Assembly (NCBI GenBank): GCA_016745055.1
Contig: JADGDF010000008.1
Location: 1-33,471, forward strand
DNA: 33,471 nt
Direction of reading: 5' to 3'
From: Thiotrichaceae bacterium
Lineage (GTDB): Bacteria > Pseudomonadota > Gammaproteobacteria > Beggiatoales > Beggiatoaceae
Shown: positions 7,318 through 16,262 of the stretch, piece by piece
Numbering within the stretch: position 1 is the stretch's first letter
How the letters are laid out: every line of letters begins with the position of its first letter
Program-made: the position numbers and the translations under genes
Notes under the pieces: generated by a model
Database searches by the model: none
The model's input: only the letters and a program-made list of their open reading frames with translations
What the model was told of the DNA's origin: nothing

Positions 7318-10300
7318 ATGATTACTGAATTTTTTGGTAAAATTTCCCTGAAAGCTGCCCTCATACTACCTTTTGTAGTAGAAATTGTAGTGACTGTAGG
7401 CTTGGTTGGTTGGTTGTCATTTAGTAGTGGTGAACAAGCAGTAAAAGCGTTAACTTCTCAACTTCGTTATGAAGTTACATCACGTATTCAGCAGCACTTA
7501 AAGAGTTACTTGTCAATACCTCCACTTATTAATCGTATTAATCATGATGCAATTCGCTTAGGGGGGCTTGATCCACAAAATATTTCCCAATTAAAAGCAC
7601 ATTTTAAGAAACAGATATTTCTGTTTGAAGCGGTAAGTCGTATTTATTTTACAGAACAAGCAACTGGTTACACTTTAGGGATTACTAGAGAAGCACAGCA
7701 ACTACAGTGGTATGAAATTCAACACCACCAGATTAATTATTTACCTGTAAAAGATCAAAATCTTCAACCTACCCATGAAATTTATCCGACAGACCCACGG
7801 TTAGATAAGTGGTATCGTACAGCAATTTCTACATCCCAACCGACTTGGACGCCGGTTTATTTGTGGTCTGGTAAAAATAATCTCAGTTTTGATGCTAATC
7901 AAGTTGTTTATGATGACTCTGGAAAATTACTGGGAGTCCTTGGTGTTTCTATTGCTTTATCTGATATTAGTGAATTTCTAAAAACTTTGACCATTAGCCA
8001 TAGTGGGTTGGCTTTTATTATCGAAAATACAGGGTTATTAGTAGCCGCTTCTAAAACCCAAAAGTTACTTTTGGAAGGAAAAAATGGTCAGCCACCCATT
8101 CGCATTAGAGCCTCTGCAAGTCATCACCCTTTTATTCAGCAAACGGCTGATTACATCTTAAATCACTTTAATTTAAAACAATTAACAACAACACATCAGA
8201 TTGATTTTGACTTCCAAGGACAATCACAATTCTTGCAAGTAACGCCATTGGAAATTGCGAATAACGTTAATTGGTTTACAGTCGTTGTAGTGCCTGAACG
8301 CGATTTTATGCAACATATTCATAATAATGTGCATACAACTTTAATGCTATGTGTTATTGCGCTTGTCATTGCCATTTTAATTGGATTGGTGACCACGAGG
8401 TGGATAATTAAACCTATTCTGCGACTCAATCAAGCGGCTAAAAAATTGTCACTAGGTCATTGGCAACTTTGGCAACCTTATTTAACAAATAGAGAAGATG
8501 AGTTAGGAGAGCTTGCTCAATCATTTAATCAGATGGCAAACCAACTTCAAATGAGTTTTACAGATTTAGCTAAGAAAAATGAGGAATTGAAAAAATTTAA
8601 TCACTTTAAAGATGAATTTTTAACCAATACCTCTCATGAACTACGCACACCCCTTAATGGCATGATTGGGATTTCTGAATCATTGATTGATGGTGTCGCA
8701 GGTAAATTGCCCCAGTTGGCACAACAAAACTTGTCGTTGGTGGTCAGCAGTGGTAAAAGGCTATCGAATCTGATTAATGATATTTTAGATTTCTCTCAAA
8801 TCAAACATGGCCATATTGATTTGCACTTAAAGTCAATGGGAATTTGGGAAACAGTTGAAATTGTATTAACTTTGCATCGTCCTATTGCGCGTAAGAAAGG
8901 TTTGCGGTTGGTTAATGAAGTCAGTGCTGAATTACCCCCTATTTACGCAGATGAAGAAAGACTACAACAAATTTTGCATAATTTAGTTGAAAATGCAATT
9001 AAATTCACAGAAGTTGGAGAAATCCGAGTATCAGCTCAAGCAGTATTTGAAGAAAAATTACTTATCAAAGTACAAGATACGGGAATAGGCATTGCGCCTC
9101 ATGATTTACAACATATCTTTGAATCATTTGAACAATATGCAAAATCCCCTAAAGGCGTGGGATTAGGTATTGCCATTACCCAGCAACTTATCACGCTTCA
9201 TGGTGGCAAGATTAAGGTTGATTCTGTTTTGAAGAAGGGTACTGTTTTCAGTTTTACTTTGCCAATTTCTGATAAGCAACCCATCCAAGTAACCCAAGTG
9301 GAATCTATTCATCGTAGACAGATTGAACCATACGATGACTCAATACCAATGCAACCGCCGATATCTCAACCAGATACCATGACCAAATATTACACCATCA
9401 TGGTAGTTGATGACGAAGTGATTAATTTACACGTGCTTATTAATCAGCTTAGTTTACAAAAATATGCAGTCATTGAAGCTAGCTCAGGAATAGAAGCCCT
9501 AAAAATTTTAGAGCAAGGTATAGTACCAGATTTAATTTTGCTTGATGTCATGATGCCTCAAATGACAGGTTATCAAGTGACTCAGGAAATTCGTAAGAAA
9601 TGGCGAGCTGATGAATTACCTATTTTATTATTAACTGCTAAAAATCAATTAGTTGATTTAGTCCATGGTTTAGAAGTGGGTGCAAATGATTACCTGACCA
9701 AACCAATATCTAAAGACGAACTGTTAGCAAGGGTTAAAACCCACATTCGCATCAAAGAATTACAACGTAAAACGTTAAAACTAGTGATTGAAAATGAAAA
9801 ACGTTTAAATCAATTTTTAGAAGCTATTCCTGTGGGTATTGCCGTATTTGAAAGCAATGGTAAACCTTATTTTTTCAATCATAATGCGCAAGTATTACTG
9901 GGCAAAGGCGTTGAATTAGAGGCCATTGCTGAAAATTTAACCGACATTTATCAACTTTATATAGAAGATAGCCAACGACTTTACCCTACAGAAAACTTTA
10001 CCGCAGTGCGGGCCTTAAATGGAGAAAGTAGCCATATTGAAGATATTGAAATTCATCGTTCAGCCAAAAAAGTGATTCCAATTGAAGTTTGGGGCAATCC
10101 AATTGTAGATGAACGTGGGAAAGTGGATTTTGCAGTGATTGCTTTTCAGGATATTACGGAACGTAAACGTATTGAAGAAGAAAAAGAAACATTCATTCAC
10201 GAATTGTTTCAGTTACAAAAAGCTTATGAACGTTTTGTACCAAAAGAATTTTTAAATTTATTAGGCAAAAAAAGCATTGTGGATGTTCAGCTTGGTGATC

Positions 10301-11067
10301 AAATTCAGCAAAATATGACAATTTTAAGCTCAGATATTCGTGGATTTACTACGTTGTCTGAGAATATGAAGTCACAAGAAATTTTTGACTTTATCAATGC
10401 CTACTTAGGGTTAGTTGAACCTATGATTCATCAATATAACGGAGTGATTGATAAATATATTGGGGACGCAGTGTTGGCAGTATTTCCTACTAACTCTGAT
10501 GATGCGATACAAGGCTCTATTGCCATGCTAAATGCTTTGGCACAACATAACGAAGTTTTAAAACTCGCAGGTTATGAACCAATACAAGTGGGTATTGGAT
10601 TAAATACCGGTATGTTAACGCTGGGTATGATTGGTGGACAGAGTCGTATTGACGGGACAGTCATTGCTGATGCTGTGAATATTGCAGCAAGAGTTGAAGG
10701 TTTAACCAAAGTGTATGGTGTTTCCTTGTTAATTACGCAACAAACTTACTTAACCTTGAAAAATTTATTAGCCTATAAAATACGAATTATTGATCATGTC
10801 AAAGTCAAAGGAAAAAGCACAAAACTAACTGTATATGAGGTGTTCGATGCTGACCCACCAGATATTATTGAGCTGAAATCTAAAACCTTACGAGATTTTG
10901 AACAAGGATTTATGTGTTTTCAAAATGAAAACCTTGACCAAGCTCGCAGTTATTTTGGTAAGGTATTGGAAGTGAATGAACATGATAAGCCTGCTCAAAT
11001 TTATTACGAACGTTGCAAACGAGATTTTTGGCAAGCCTATGAAAAGGTTATGCAATCTTATCGCTAA
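7318..11067 (+). CDS. Hybrid sensor histidine kinase fused to a class III adenylate cyclase
   Basis: A 1249-residue inner-membrane signalling protein. Order: TM1 (~12-35), an extracytoplasmic sensor region of Cache type (~36-335), TM2 (342-363), HAMP (~362-415), HisKA with phospho-accepting H440 in TSHELRTPLNG, an HATPase domain (DTGIGI, GVGLGIAI), a receiver (~695-810) with D743 in LLDVMMPQ, a PAS domain (~820-935), a linker coiled coil, a class III cyclase domain (~975-1160) and a TPR-like tail. The cyclase metal aspartates are D1006 (SSDIRGF) and D1050 (YIGDAV). K1046 and the Asp in VIADAVNIAAR favour ATP over GTP, and the transition-state Asn/Arg (NIAAR) are kept, so cAMP synthesis is likely. 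The start has no evident Shine-Dalgarno; a TATAAT ends six bases before the ATG. Confidence 0.92.
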   Translation: MITEFFGKISLKAALILPFVVEIVVTVGLVGWLSFSSGEQAVKALTSQLRYEVTSRIQQHLKSYLSIPPLINRINHDAIRLGGLDPQNISQLKAHFKKQIFLFEAVSRIYFTEQATGYTLGITREAQQLQWYEIQHHQINYLPVKDQNLQPTHEIYPTDPRLDKWYRTAISTSQPTWTPVYLWSGKNNLSFDANQVVYDDSGKLLGVLGVSIALSDISEFLKTLTISHSGLAFIIENTGLLVAASKTQKLLLEGKNGQPPIRIRASASHHPFIQQTADYILNHFNLKQLTTTHQIDFDFQGQSQFLQVTPLEIANNVNWFTVVVVPERDFMQHIHNNVHTTLMLCVIALVIAILIGLVTTRWIIKPILRLNQAAKKLSLGHWQLWQPYLTNREDELGELAQSFNQMANQLQMSFTDLAKKNEELKKFNHFKDEFLTNTSHELRTPLNGMIGISESLIDGVAGKLPQLAQQNLSLVVSSGKRLSNLINDILDFSQIKHGHIDLHLKSMGIWETVEIVLTLHRPIARKKGLRLVNEVSAELPPIYADEERLQQILHNLVENAIKFTEVGEIRVSAQAVFEEKLLIKVQDTGIGIAPHDLQHIFESFEQYAKSPKGVGLGIAITQQLITLHGGKIKVDSVLKKGTVFSFTLPISDKQPIQVTQVESIHRRQIEPYDDSIPMQPPISQPDTMTKYYTIMVVDDEVINLHVLINQLSLQKYAVIEASSGIEALKILEQGIVPDLILLDVMMPQMTGYQVTQEIRKKWRADELPILLLTAKNQLVDLVHGLEVGANDYLTKPISKDELLARVKTHIRIKELQRKTLKLVIENEKRLNQFLEAIPVGIAVFESNGKPYFFNHNAQVLLGKGVELEAIAENLTDIYQLYIEDSQRLYPTENFTAVRALNGESSHIEDIEIHRSAKKVIPIEVWGNPIVDERGKVDFAVIAFQDITERKRIEEEKETFIHELFQLQKAYERFVPKEFLNLLGKKSIVDVQLGDQIQQNMTILSSDIRGFTTLSENMKSQEIFDFINAYLGLVEPMIHQYNGVIDKYIGDAVLAVFPTNSDDAIQGSIAMLNALAQHNEVLKLAGYEPIQVGIGLNTGMLTLGMIGGQSRIDGTVIADAVNIAARVEGLTKVYGVSLLITQQTYLTLKNLLAYKIRIIDHVKVKGKSTKLTVYEVFDADPPDIIELKSKTLRDFEQGFMCFQNENLDQARSYFGKVLEVNEHDKPAQIYYERCKRDFWQAYEKVMQSYR

Positions 11068-11150
11068 AAGTAGAAAGGTGAATGACACTCATTGGCTTTT
11101 TTTCCATCTCAATCTTACTACTTTATTTATATTACGTGAGATGATTTGTC

Positions 11151-14100
11151 TTACATAACATTAGTTGCCAACTTATAACAAGCAGGCACAAGTAATAAAC
11201 TCACTAAAAGGGAAAAACTTAATCCCCAAACAATGGTCATGGCAAGGGGTTGTAATAATTCAGCGCCTTCTCCAATGCCTAATGCCAGTGGTAATAAGCC
11301 AATAACAGTGGTTAACGTGGTCATTAAAATTGGACGTAAACGATGTTGACCCGCTTGAATAATAGCTTCTTGCACAGAAACTAAACTCTTTCTTTCTAAT
11401 TCAATCGTTTCTACTAATACAATGGCATTATTGACAACAATACCAGCCAACATAATCATGCCTAACCAAATGGGCATGGATAAAGGTAATGCTGAAAAAT
11501 GGATGCCCAGTGCAACACCAATAATTACAAAAGGAATACTGAACAGGATAATGATTGGATTACGTAAAGATTCATATTGTACTGTCATCACCACAAAAAC
11601 CAGAAAAATAGCCAATATCAACAAAATTTGGGTTAATTGACGTGTTTCTTGTAAATTTTTCACTACATCTCCTTCATAAAGCATATAGCCTTTAGGTAGC
11701 TCAAAGTTTGCCAAACGTTGTTGGACTTGCTGATAAATTGCTTCAATGCCGATGTCTGATTGAAGATTAGCGGTGATTTCTACAATGCGTCGTTGCTGAT
11801 CACGCCAAATTTTGTCTGGTACAGGCTGCCACCCAATAGTTGCCACTTCCCCCAGCCTGACAACGATTCCTTTTGAGCTAATTAACAATAAGTTGTCCAA
11901 ATTTTGTACCGAATTTAGCTGTGTTTTGGGCAAACGTAAACGTACATCAAACCGTTGATCGCCTTCAATAAAGTCAGTGACAACTTTGCCATTAATGAGT
12001 GTTTTAACTATATTGCCAATCATTACCGAAGTGAACCCCAATTTTTGAGCGCGGGTTTTATCGACTTGAATCACCAGCTCTTGCCGTACTTCTTCATAAC
12101 TATGTGCGACATCGTTTAGTCCAGGTAAATCTCGAATATGTGCCACAATATCTGTGGCTAAACGGGTTAAAACATCAAGTGATTCACCTTGCAAACGCAA
12201 ACTAAAGTTTTCATCGCTTTTTCCCAAACGAATACCTCGAATACCTGCAGAACGCATACCTAGACGAAAACCAACCAAATTTAATTTCTTAAACTTGCGA
12301 CGAGTTTGTTGTATCCAATTCTCAACACTCATTTGGCGTTGTTCAAATGGTAACAGTTGGACGATCAAACTACTGCGATGGGTAACTTCGTATTGTGAAC
12401 GTCCAAAAACAAAACCACCTATTTGAGCATATACAGAAGCTACTGCGGGTTGTTGCGCTAAAAATTGTTCAACTTTCTGCGTCGTGATAGCCATTTCTTC
12501 CAAGGTAATACCAGGTTCAGTTGTGACAGTTACACGGACCATACCATCATCAACTTTGGGTAAAAATACTTGTTTGTTAGTTAAGAAAGCAGGCAAACTT
12601 AGCCATAAACCAGTGCTAAACAATAAAATAATGACAATGGGTAATTTCAAAATCACTTTTTTCATCAGCCAGGCATAAAATTGGCTAATGTACACTGTAC
12701 CAATCAAAGGCTTGGATTGTGTGGTGGTAATTTTAGCAGCAAATGCAGGCACAACTGTCAATGCGACTAACAGAGAGGTTAACATAGCAGCTGAAATGGT
12801 GAAAATTAGTTCTCGAAATAACAGTCCGACTAATCCGAGAATAAATAAAAAAGGTAAAATTGCGGCCAAATTTGTGCTGGTAGAAGCCACTAAAGCACTA
12901 GTAATTTCACTGGCAGCTTTGAGTGTGGCATCAATGGAATTTTTTTTAATCTCCCCCAGTTCCCTTTCTAATGGAGGTGAAGTCGGGGAAAACTGTGATT
13001 TAATGGCGACCAAATGTTGGTGACGCACAATATTTTCTAACATGACGATGGTATTGTCGACGACCATACCAACTGCCAGCGCTAATCCTCCCAGACTCAT
13101 GATGTTTAAAGTCAAACCACCCAAAGCCATAAGGCTAAACGTGCCAATAACGGCCAAAGGGATGACCGTGCCAATAATCAACGTTCGTCTAATATCCCCT
13201 AGAAACAGAAAAACGACTAACATTGCTAATAAAGCACCACTTATTGCTGACCAGGCGGTATTTTTGAGTGCGTGACGAATATAAACGGATTGATCCGTGA
13301 CTTTATGTAATTGAACATCTGTCGGTAACACTTGTTGAGTTTCTAGCCAAACTAATCGTTCTAGCACTTGTTCAACAACTTCAACAGTATTGGCTTGTGG
13401 TTGCTTTTGAATTGATAATTTAACGCTGGGTATTCCATTAAAACGGATTTTTAAACGTTCATCCTGATGCGTATCTAAAATTTGTGCAATATTGCCTAAG
13501 TAGAGTGGTACAGTTTGCTTGTGTGGAAATAAAGGCACGTTGGCAATATGTTCGACAGAAGGCCAACGATTATTTAATTTGGTTGAAATTTCTTGGGTCG
13601 CTGTTTGTAAACGTCCTGTCGCAACTTCGGCATTATCTTGTTGCAAAGCTTGGGTAAGGTTCTCCAATGTCAGACCATAACCTGCCAATTTGTATTGGTC
13701 GGGCAAAACCTGTATTTCTCTGACCAACCCTCCACCCACTTCTGCAGAGGCAACGCCAGGCAAATTAATAAACCATTTGGATAATTGGTGATCTACCCAT
13801 GTGCGTAACTCAATGGCATCACGCAAAGAGGAACTGACTGCCATTTCTAAAATAGGGAGTTGGGAAGGGTCTCTTTTGTAAATTACGGGTGGTTGAATCG
13901 TGTCGGGTAATACCCTTTTTGCGCGATCTAAACGAGTACTTGCATCTCGTAGTGCAATGTCAATATCTTTGCCATAAGCAAAAGTTAAATCAACGGCGCT
14001 TCGACCTTCTGACGTCTGAGATTGAACACTGATAGCATCTTCCGTGGCTGACAGGTATTCTTCCAAATAGCGTGTAACCTGTTCTTCCATCACGGTTGCG

Positions 14101-14288
14101 GGGGTGCCTGGATCTAATACACGTACCCGAACTTCAGGATAGATTAAATGTGGTAATAGGTTGATATTTAAACGATATAAAGAAAAAAAACCTGAAACCA
14201 CGACAGTTAAAGCTAATAATGTCACGCCAACAGGATGAAATACTGACCATTTTGCTAAATTTGAAGTGTTTTGGTGGGTATGAGTCAC
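11151..14288 (-). CDS. RND-family efflux pump inner-membrane subunit (HAE1-like)
   Basis: A 1045-residue proton-driven RND transporter with the standard two-fold layout: TM1 (~22-40), a first large periplasmic loop, TM2-6 (~335-535), a second large loop, and TM8-12 at the C-terminus (~860-1040). The TM4 motif AVGMVVDNTIVMLENI carries the proton-relay Asp, with Asn where AcrB has a second Asp. It would export drugs or small molecules through the envelope together with a membrane-fusion protein and an outer-membrane channel, neither of which is in the window, so it is an orphan here. The start is GTG at 14288, without a clear Shine-Dalgarno. After the TM4 motif a run of about 21 extra residues (SPTSPPLERELGEIKK region, ~432-452) interrupts the usual loop and coincides with a repeat-like DNA segment. 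Confidence 0.9.
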   Translation of the reverse strand: MTHTHQNTSNLAKWSVFHPVGVTLLALTVVVSGFFSLYRLNINLLPHLIYPEVRVRVLDPGTPATVMEEQVTRYLEEYLSATEDAISVQSQTSEGRSAVDLTFAYGKDIDIALRDASTRLDRAKRVLPDTIQPPVIYKRDPSQLPILEMAVSSSLRDAIELRTWVDHQLSKWFINLPGVASAEVGGGLVREIQVLPDQYKLAGYGLTLENLTQALQQDNAEVATGRLQTATQEISTKLNNRWPSVEHIANVPLFPHKQTVPLYLGNIAQILDTHQDERLKIRFNGIPSVKLSIQKQPQANTVEVVEQVLERLVWLETQQVLPTDVQLHKVTDQSVYIRHALKNTAWSAISGALLAMLVVFLFLGDIRRTLIIGTVIPLAVIGTFSLMALGGLTLNIMSLGGLALAVGMVVDNTIVMLENIVRHQHLVAIKSQFSPTSPPLERELGEIKKNSIDATLKAASEITSALVASTSTNLAAILPFLFILGLVGLLFRELIFTISAAMLTSLLVALTVVPAFAAKITTTQSKPLIGTVYISQFYAWLMKKVILKLPIVIILLFSTGLWLSLPAFLTNKQVFLPKVDDGMVRVTVTTEPGITLEEMAITTQKVEQFLAQQPAVASVYAQIGGFVFGRSQYEVTHRSSLIVQLLPFEQRQMSVENWIQQTRRKFKKLNLVGFRLGMRSAGIRGIRLGKSDENFSLRLQGESLDVLTRLATDIVAHIRDLPGLNDVAHSYEEVRQELVIQVDKTRAQKLGFTSVMIGNIVKTLINGKVVTDFIEGDQRFDVRLRLPKTQLNSVQNLDNLLLISSKGIVVRLGEVATIGWQPVPDKIWRDQQRRIVEITANLQSDIGIEAIYQQVQQRLANFELPKGYMLYEGDVVKNLQETRQLTQILLILAIFLVFVVMTVQYESLRNPIIILFSIPFVIIGVALGIHFSALPLSMPIWLGMIMLAGIVVNNAIVLVETIELERKSLVSVQEAIIQAGQHRLRPILMTTLTTVIGLLPLALGIGEGAELLQPLAMTIVWGLSFSLLVSLLLVPACYKLATNVM
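12948..12988. repeat. Repeat-like segment translated inside the RND gene
   Basis: On the plus strand it reads AATCTCCCCCAGTTCCC, then a short CTTTC/GGAGG-type stem region, then TCGGGG. This resembles the intergenic repeat at 278-345. On the minus strand it encodes about residues 434-447 of the pump, and the frame is kept through it. Confidence 0.45.
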
Positions 14289-14570
14289 GTATACTTAAAA
14301 CTATTCCCTCAATAATTTAACTATTATAGCTTAAAAAACAAGTAATTAGTATGAATTAAAAGTGGGATCACATATTGCATAAAGCTAAATTAAAGTTAGG
14401 CCCGATATATTGAATATTGCTTTTTAGCACCGATATATCTTACATAATCATGATGCTTTATTATTTTATTACATAAATTGTTGAAAAAATGTCATTTAAG
14501 CAAACTATTTAAATTTACCTTTTTATGTGATAATTAAATTTGCATTATTGCAACTTGAGTGGAGGCAACT

Positions 14571-15683
14571 ATGTTAGCTGTTCATGAACCCCCCTTAAAT
14601 CCTTCCGTACAATTGGGCGCTGATGTTAGACAAACAAGAACATTTGAACAAAAAGCGATTCAAACCAAAATGGATAAAAACACAGTCTCAATTTCTTGTG
14701 TGGAATTAGGAAACACCGATGTTTCTGTACTCAAAGTGGCGACAAAATTATTATCAGAAAATAATCCCCATTTTGAAACACAGTTATTGCCATCAGAAGA
14801 TATGAAAGGTCATATCATGTTGGTCGATATTGATACACCCGCAGGACAAAATTTCTATCGAGATTTCAAAGAAAGCCGTAAACAAACATTATTATTACTT
14901 TCCAATGAAACACTCAATGATCATAGAAATGCAGTATTAAAAAAACCTGTGCGTGTACAAACTCTTAAAGACACATTGCACGATATATGTGTGGATATTA
15001 TTTCCAAAAATGCGCCAATACCAAAAGCAATTGAAGAAATTGTTGATAATGTGACGGTTCCTGCTGAACATGCTAACCTTGAATCAACCTTTTTCTTCAT
15101 GTTATGGCAAGCGCTTCAGAAAAAACAGGTTCTCCAAATTTTTTGTTCTCCTTATTCTCCTTTATATGTTGATGGGAGTAGAGAGTTAATTGCAACTTCT
15201 GCGTCACGCAGTACTTTAAACAAAATTATCCAGACTAAGCCTGGAAGTATTAAAAGTACAAAACTTTCTAACGCAGATTTTGAAGTGTTGTCTAAAGGTC
15301 AATTAGTGATGCCGCTCAAAAACGTACTTTGGAGTGCCGCATTACACAATTCACAAGGTAAACTAATTGATGAGCATGAGCTTGATACGCTCGTACAGTT
15401 GAAAGCTTGGCCAAATTTATCGCGATTAGAATTTAATGCGAACCATATGAAATTAGCCTCTTTGATGACTGTTCGTCCAATCACATTGCAAGATGTTGAG
15501 AAAAAGACAAAGTTGTCAAGAGATGCCGTTATTGCTTTTTACAATGCAGCCTATGTCACAGACTTAATGCTTGTTTGTCCAACGAGTATCCCTGAAATAA
15601 CTCACAAACGAGTTGCCCAACCTGCTAAAAATAGTTTATTGAATAAAATAGCACAAAGGTTAAAATTATCTTCTACTCAATAG
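14571..15683 (+). CDS. Unrecognised 370-residue protein with a receiver-like N-terminal half
   Basis: I do not recognise this gene. It has no signal peptide or membrane segment, so it should be cytosolic. Residues ~36-145 (SISCVELGNTDVSVLK, HIMLVDIDTP, KKPVRVQTLKDTLHDIC) have the alternating pattern and final KKP.R...L of a response-regulator receiver fold, but the acidic pocket and phospho-Asp are not evident, so it would be a pseudo-receiver. The C-terminal half ends with a helical segment, LASLMTVRPITLQDVEKKTK and LSRDAVIAFYNAAYVTDLM, which resembles a winged-helix or similar small helical domain. The start is ATG 14571 behind GGAGG at 14561-14565; an in-frame GTG at 14559 lies inside that ribosome site. 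Two direct CCGATATAT copies (14402, 14430) lie upstream. Confidence 0.75.
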   Translation: MLAVHEPPLNPSVQLGADVRQTRTFEQKAIQTKMDKNTVSISCVELGNTDVSVLKVATKLLSENNPHFETQLLPSEDMKGHIMLVDIDTPAGQNFYRDFKESRKQTLLLLSNETLNDHRNAVLKKPVRVQTLKDTLHDICVDIISKNAPIPKAIEEIVDNVTVPAEHANLESTFFFMLWQALQKKQVLQIFCSPYSPLYVDGSRELIATSASRSTLNKIIQTKPGSIKSTKLSNADFEVLSKGQLVMPLKNVLWSAALHNSQGKLIDEHELDTLVQLKAWPNLSRLEFNANHMKLASLMTVRPITLQDVEKKTKLSRDAVIAFYNAAYVTDLMLVCPTSIPEITHKRVAQPAKNSLLNKIAQRLKLSSTQ

Positions 15684-15695
15684 ATTGTCACCAAT

Positions 15696-15720
15696 GAAAC
15701 TCAGCTTGTTGCTGAGTTTC
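15696..15720 (+). terminator. Hairpin terminator after the 370-residue gene
   Basis: Perfect 10-base stem GAAACTCAGC / GCTGAGTTTC with a TTGTT loop, 12 bases behind the stop codon. The run after it (TCATTATC) is only weakly T-rich, so it may be a terminator or an mRNA 3' end. Confidence 0.6.
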
Positions 15721-15743
15721 TCATTATCAATGACTGCTGAATT

Positions 15744-15845
15744 TTAGGGATTAATTTCCTTTGAAAGCAGTCTGTTTTTATTCATTTCACTCAATAAAAT
15801 ATCTCCAATTTCCGCATTAACTTACTCATTTAGGTGGGCATCCAT
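15744..15845 (-). pseudogene. 3' fragment of an SGNH-hydrolase paralogue
   Basis: The minus strand reads MDAHLNE, TAA, VNAEIGDILLSEMNKNRLLSK and then a stop. It aligns without gaps to the last residues of the intact gene at 19358-20404 (MDAHPNEQVNAEVGDILFQ...). The internal TAA (15822-15824) stands where the intact copy has CAA for Gln. Upstream homology is lost just past the Met, so it is a decayed end fragment. Confidence 0.75.
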
Positions 15846-15901
15846 ACTATTTCCAAAACTAAAGTTTTGGACTCCTCCGTCAAAACAAGTGCAATGGTGT
15901 A

Positions 15902-16012
15902 CTAGTACTTTGTCAAGGTAGAGCCGAGTGGTACAGTAGGGGGCGTCCTACGCACCGAAAAACGCCTGGTGCGTGAGATGTACCCTACAAAATAATCCTG
16001 GCAAAGTACTAG
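15902..16012. mobile_element. 111-bp MITE-like element with inverted ends
   Basis: The ends are CTAGTACTTTGTCAAGG (15902-15918) and CCTGGCAAAGTACTAG (to 16012), imperfect inverted repeats of about 16 bases. The inside has nested inverted segments (GTAGGG...CCCTAC and CGCACC...GGTGCG). No coding capacity. The CTAG/TA-containing ends suit mobilisation by a Tc1/IS630-type transposase, whose remnant is seen at 1-248. Confidence 0.7.
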
Positions 16013-16052
16013 GTTCTACTTGAGGTTTACACAAATTTGTAACAAAAGTGAG

Positions 16053-16075
16053 CTTGTTACGTGCAATGTAACAAG
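16053..16075. promoter_or_regulatory. Inverted repeat upstream of the LRR gene
   Basis: Perfect 8-base inverted repeat CTTGTTAC-GTGCAAT-GTAACAAG, with a further TTGTAACA half-site at 16038-16045. It could be an operator or a hairpin in the leader of the LRR gene, about 190 bases upstream of its start. Confidence 0.35.
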
Positions 16076-16190
16076 TAGGTGGTGTATCATAAATAAATTA
16101 TTCTTGCTATCAGGCAGGCGTTTGGTAGTGAGGTAATATTTTATATTAAAGAATTTTCTGATTTCTTAGCTCAAATGAGCAGGAAAGGGA

Positions 16191-16229
16191 GGGATGTCCT
16201 AAGACTTTGACGAGACGACAGGACATCCC
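16191..16229 (+). promoter_or_regulatory. Leader hairpin just before the LRR gene
   Basis: Perfect 10-base stem GGGATGTCCT / AGGACATCCC with a 19-base loop, followed by ATTTTGACTTG. It ends 33 bases before the LRR start and upstream of its ribosome site (AAGGAG at about 16250). It may act as an attenuator, an mRNA stabiliser, or a terminator for leftward or rightward reads. Confidence 0.5.
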
Positions 16230-16262
16230 ATTTTGACTTGACACCTCACAAGGAGAACTTTC

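Noticed and set aside
11422..13275. Several plus-strand ORFs of 64-111 codons inside the RND gene
   Set aside because: They are antisense shadows of a clear RND coding sequence, with no ribosome sites or recognisable domains.
15696..16262. Riboswitch upstream of the LRR gene
   Set aside because: I looked for cyclic di-GMP and other common aptamer cores and saw only simple hairpins and a MITE.
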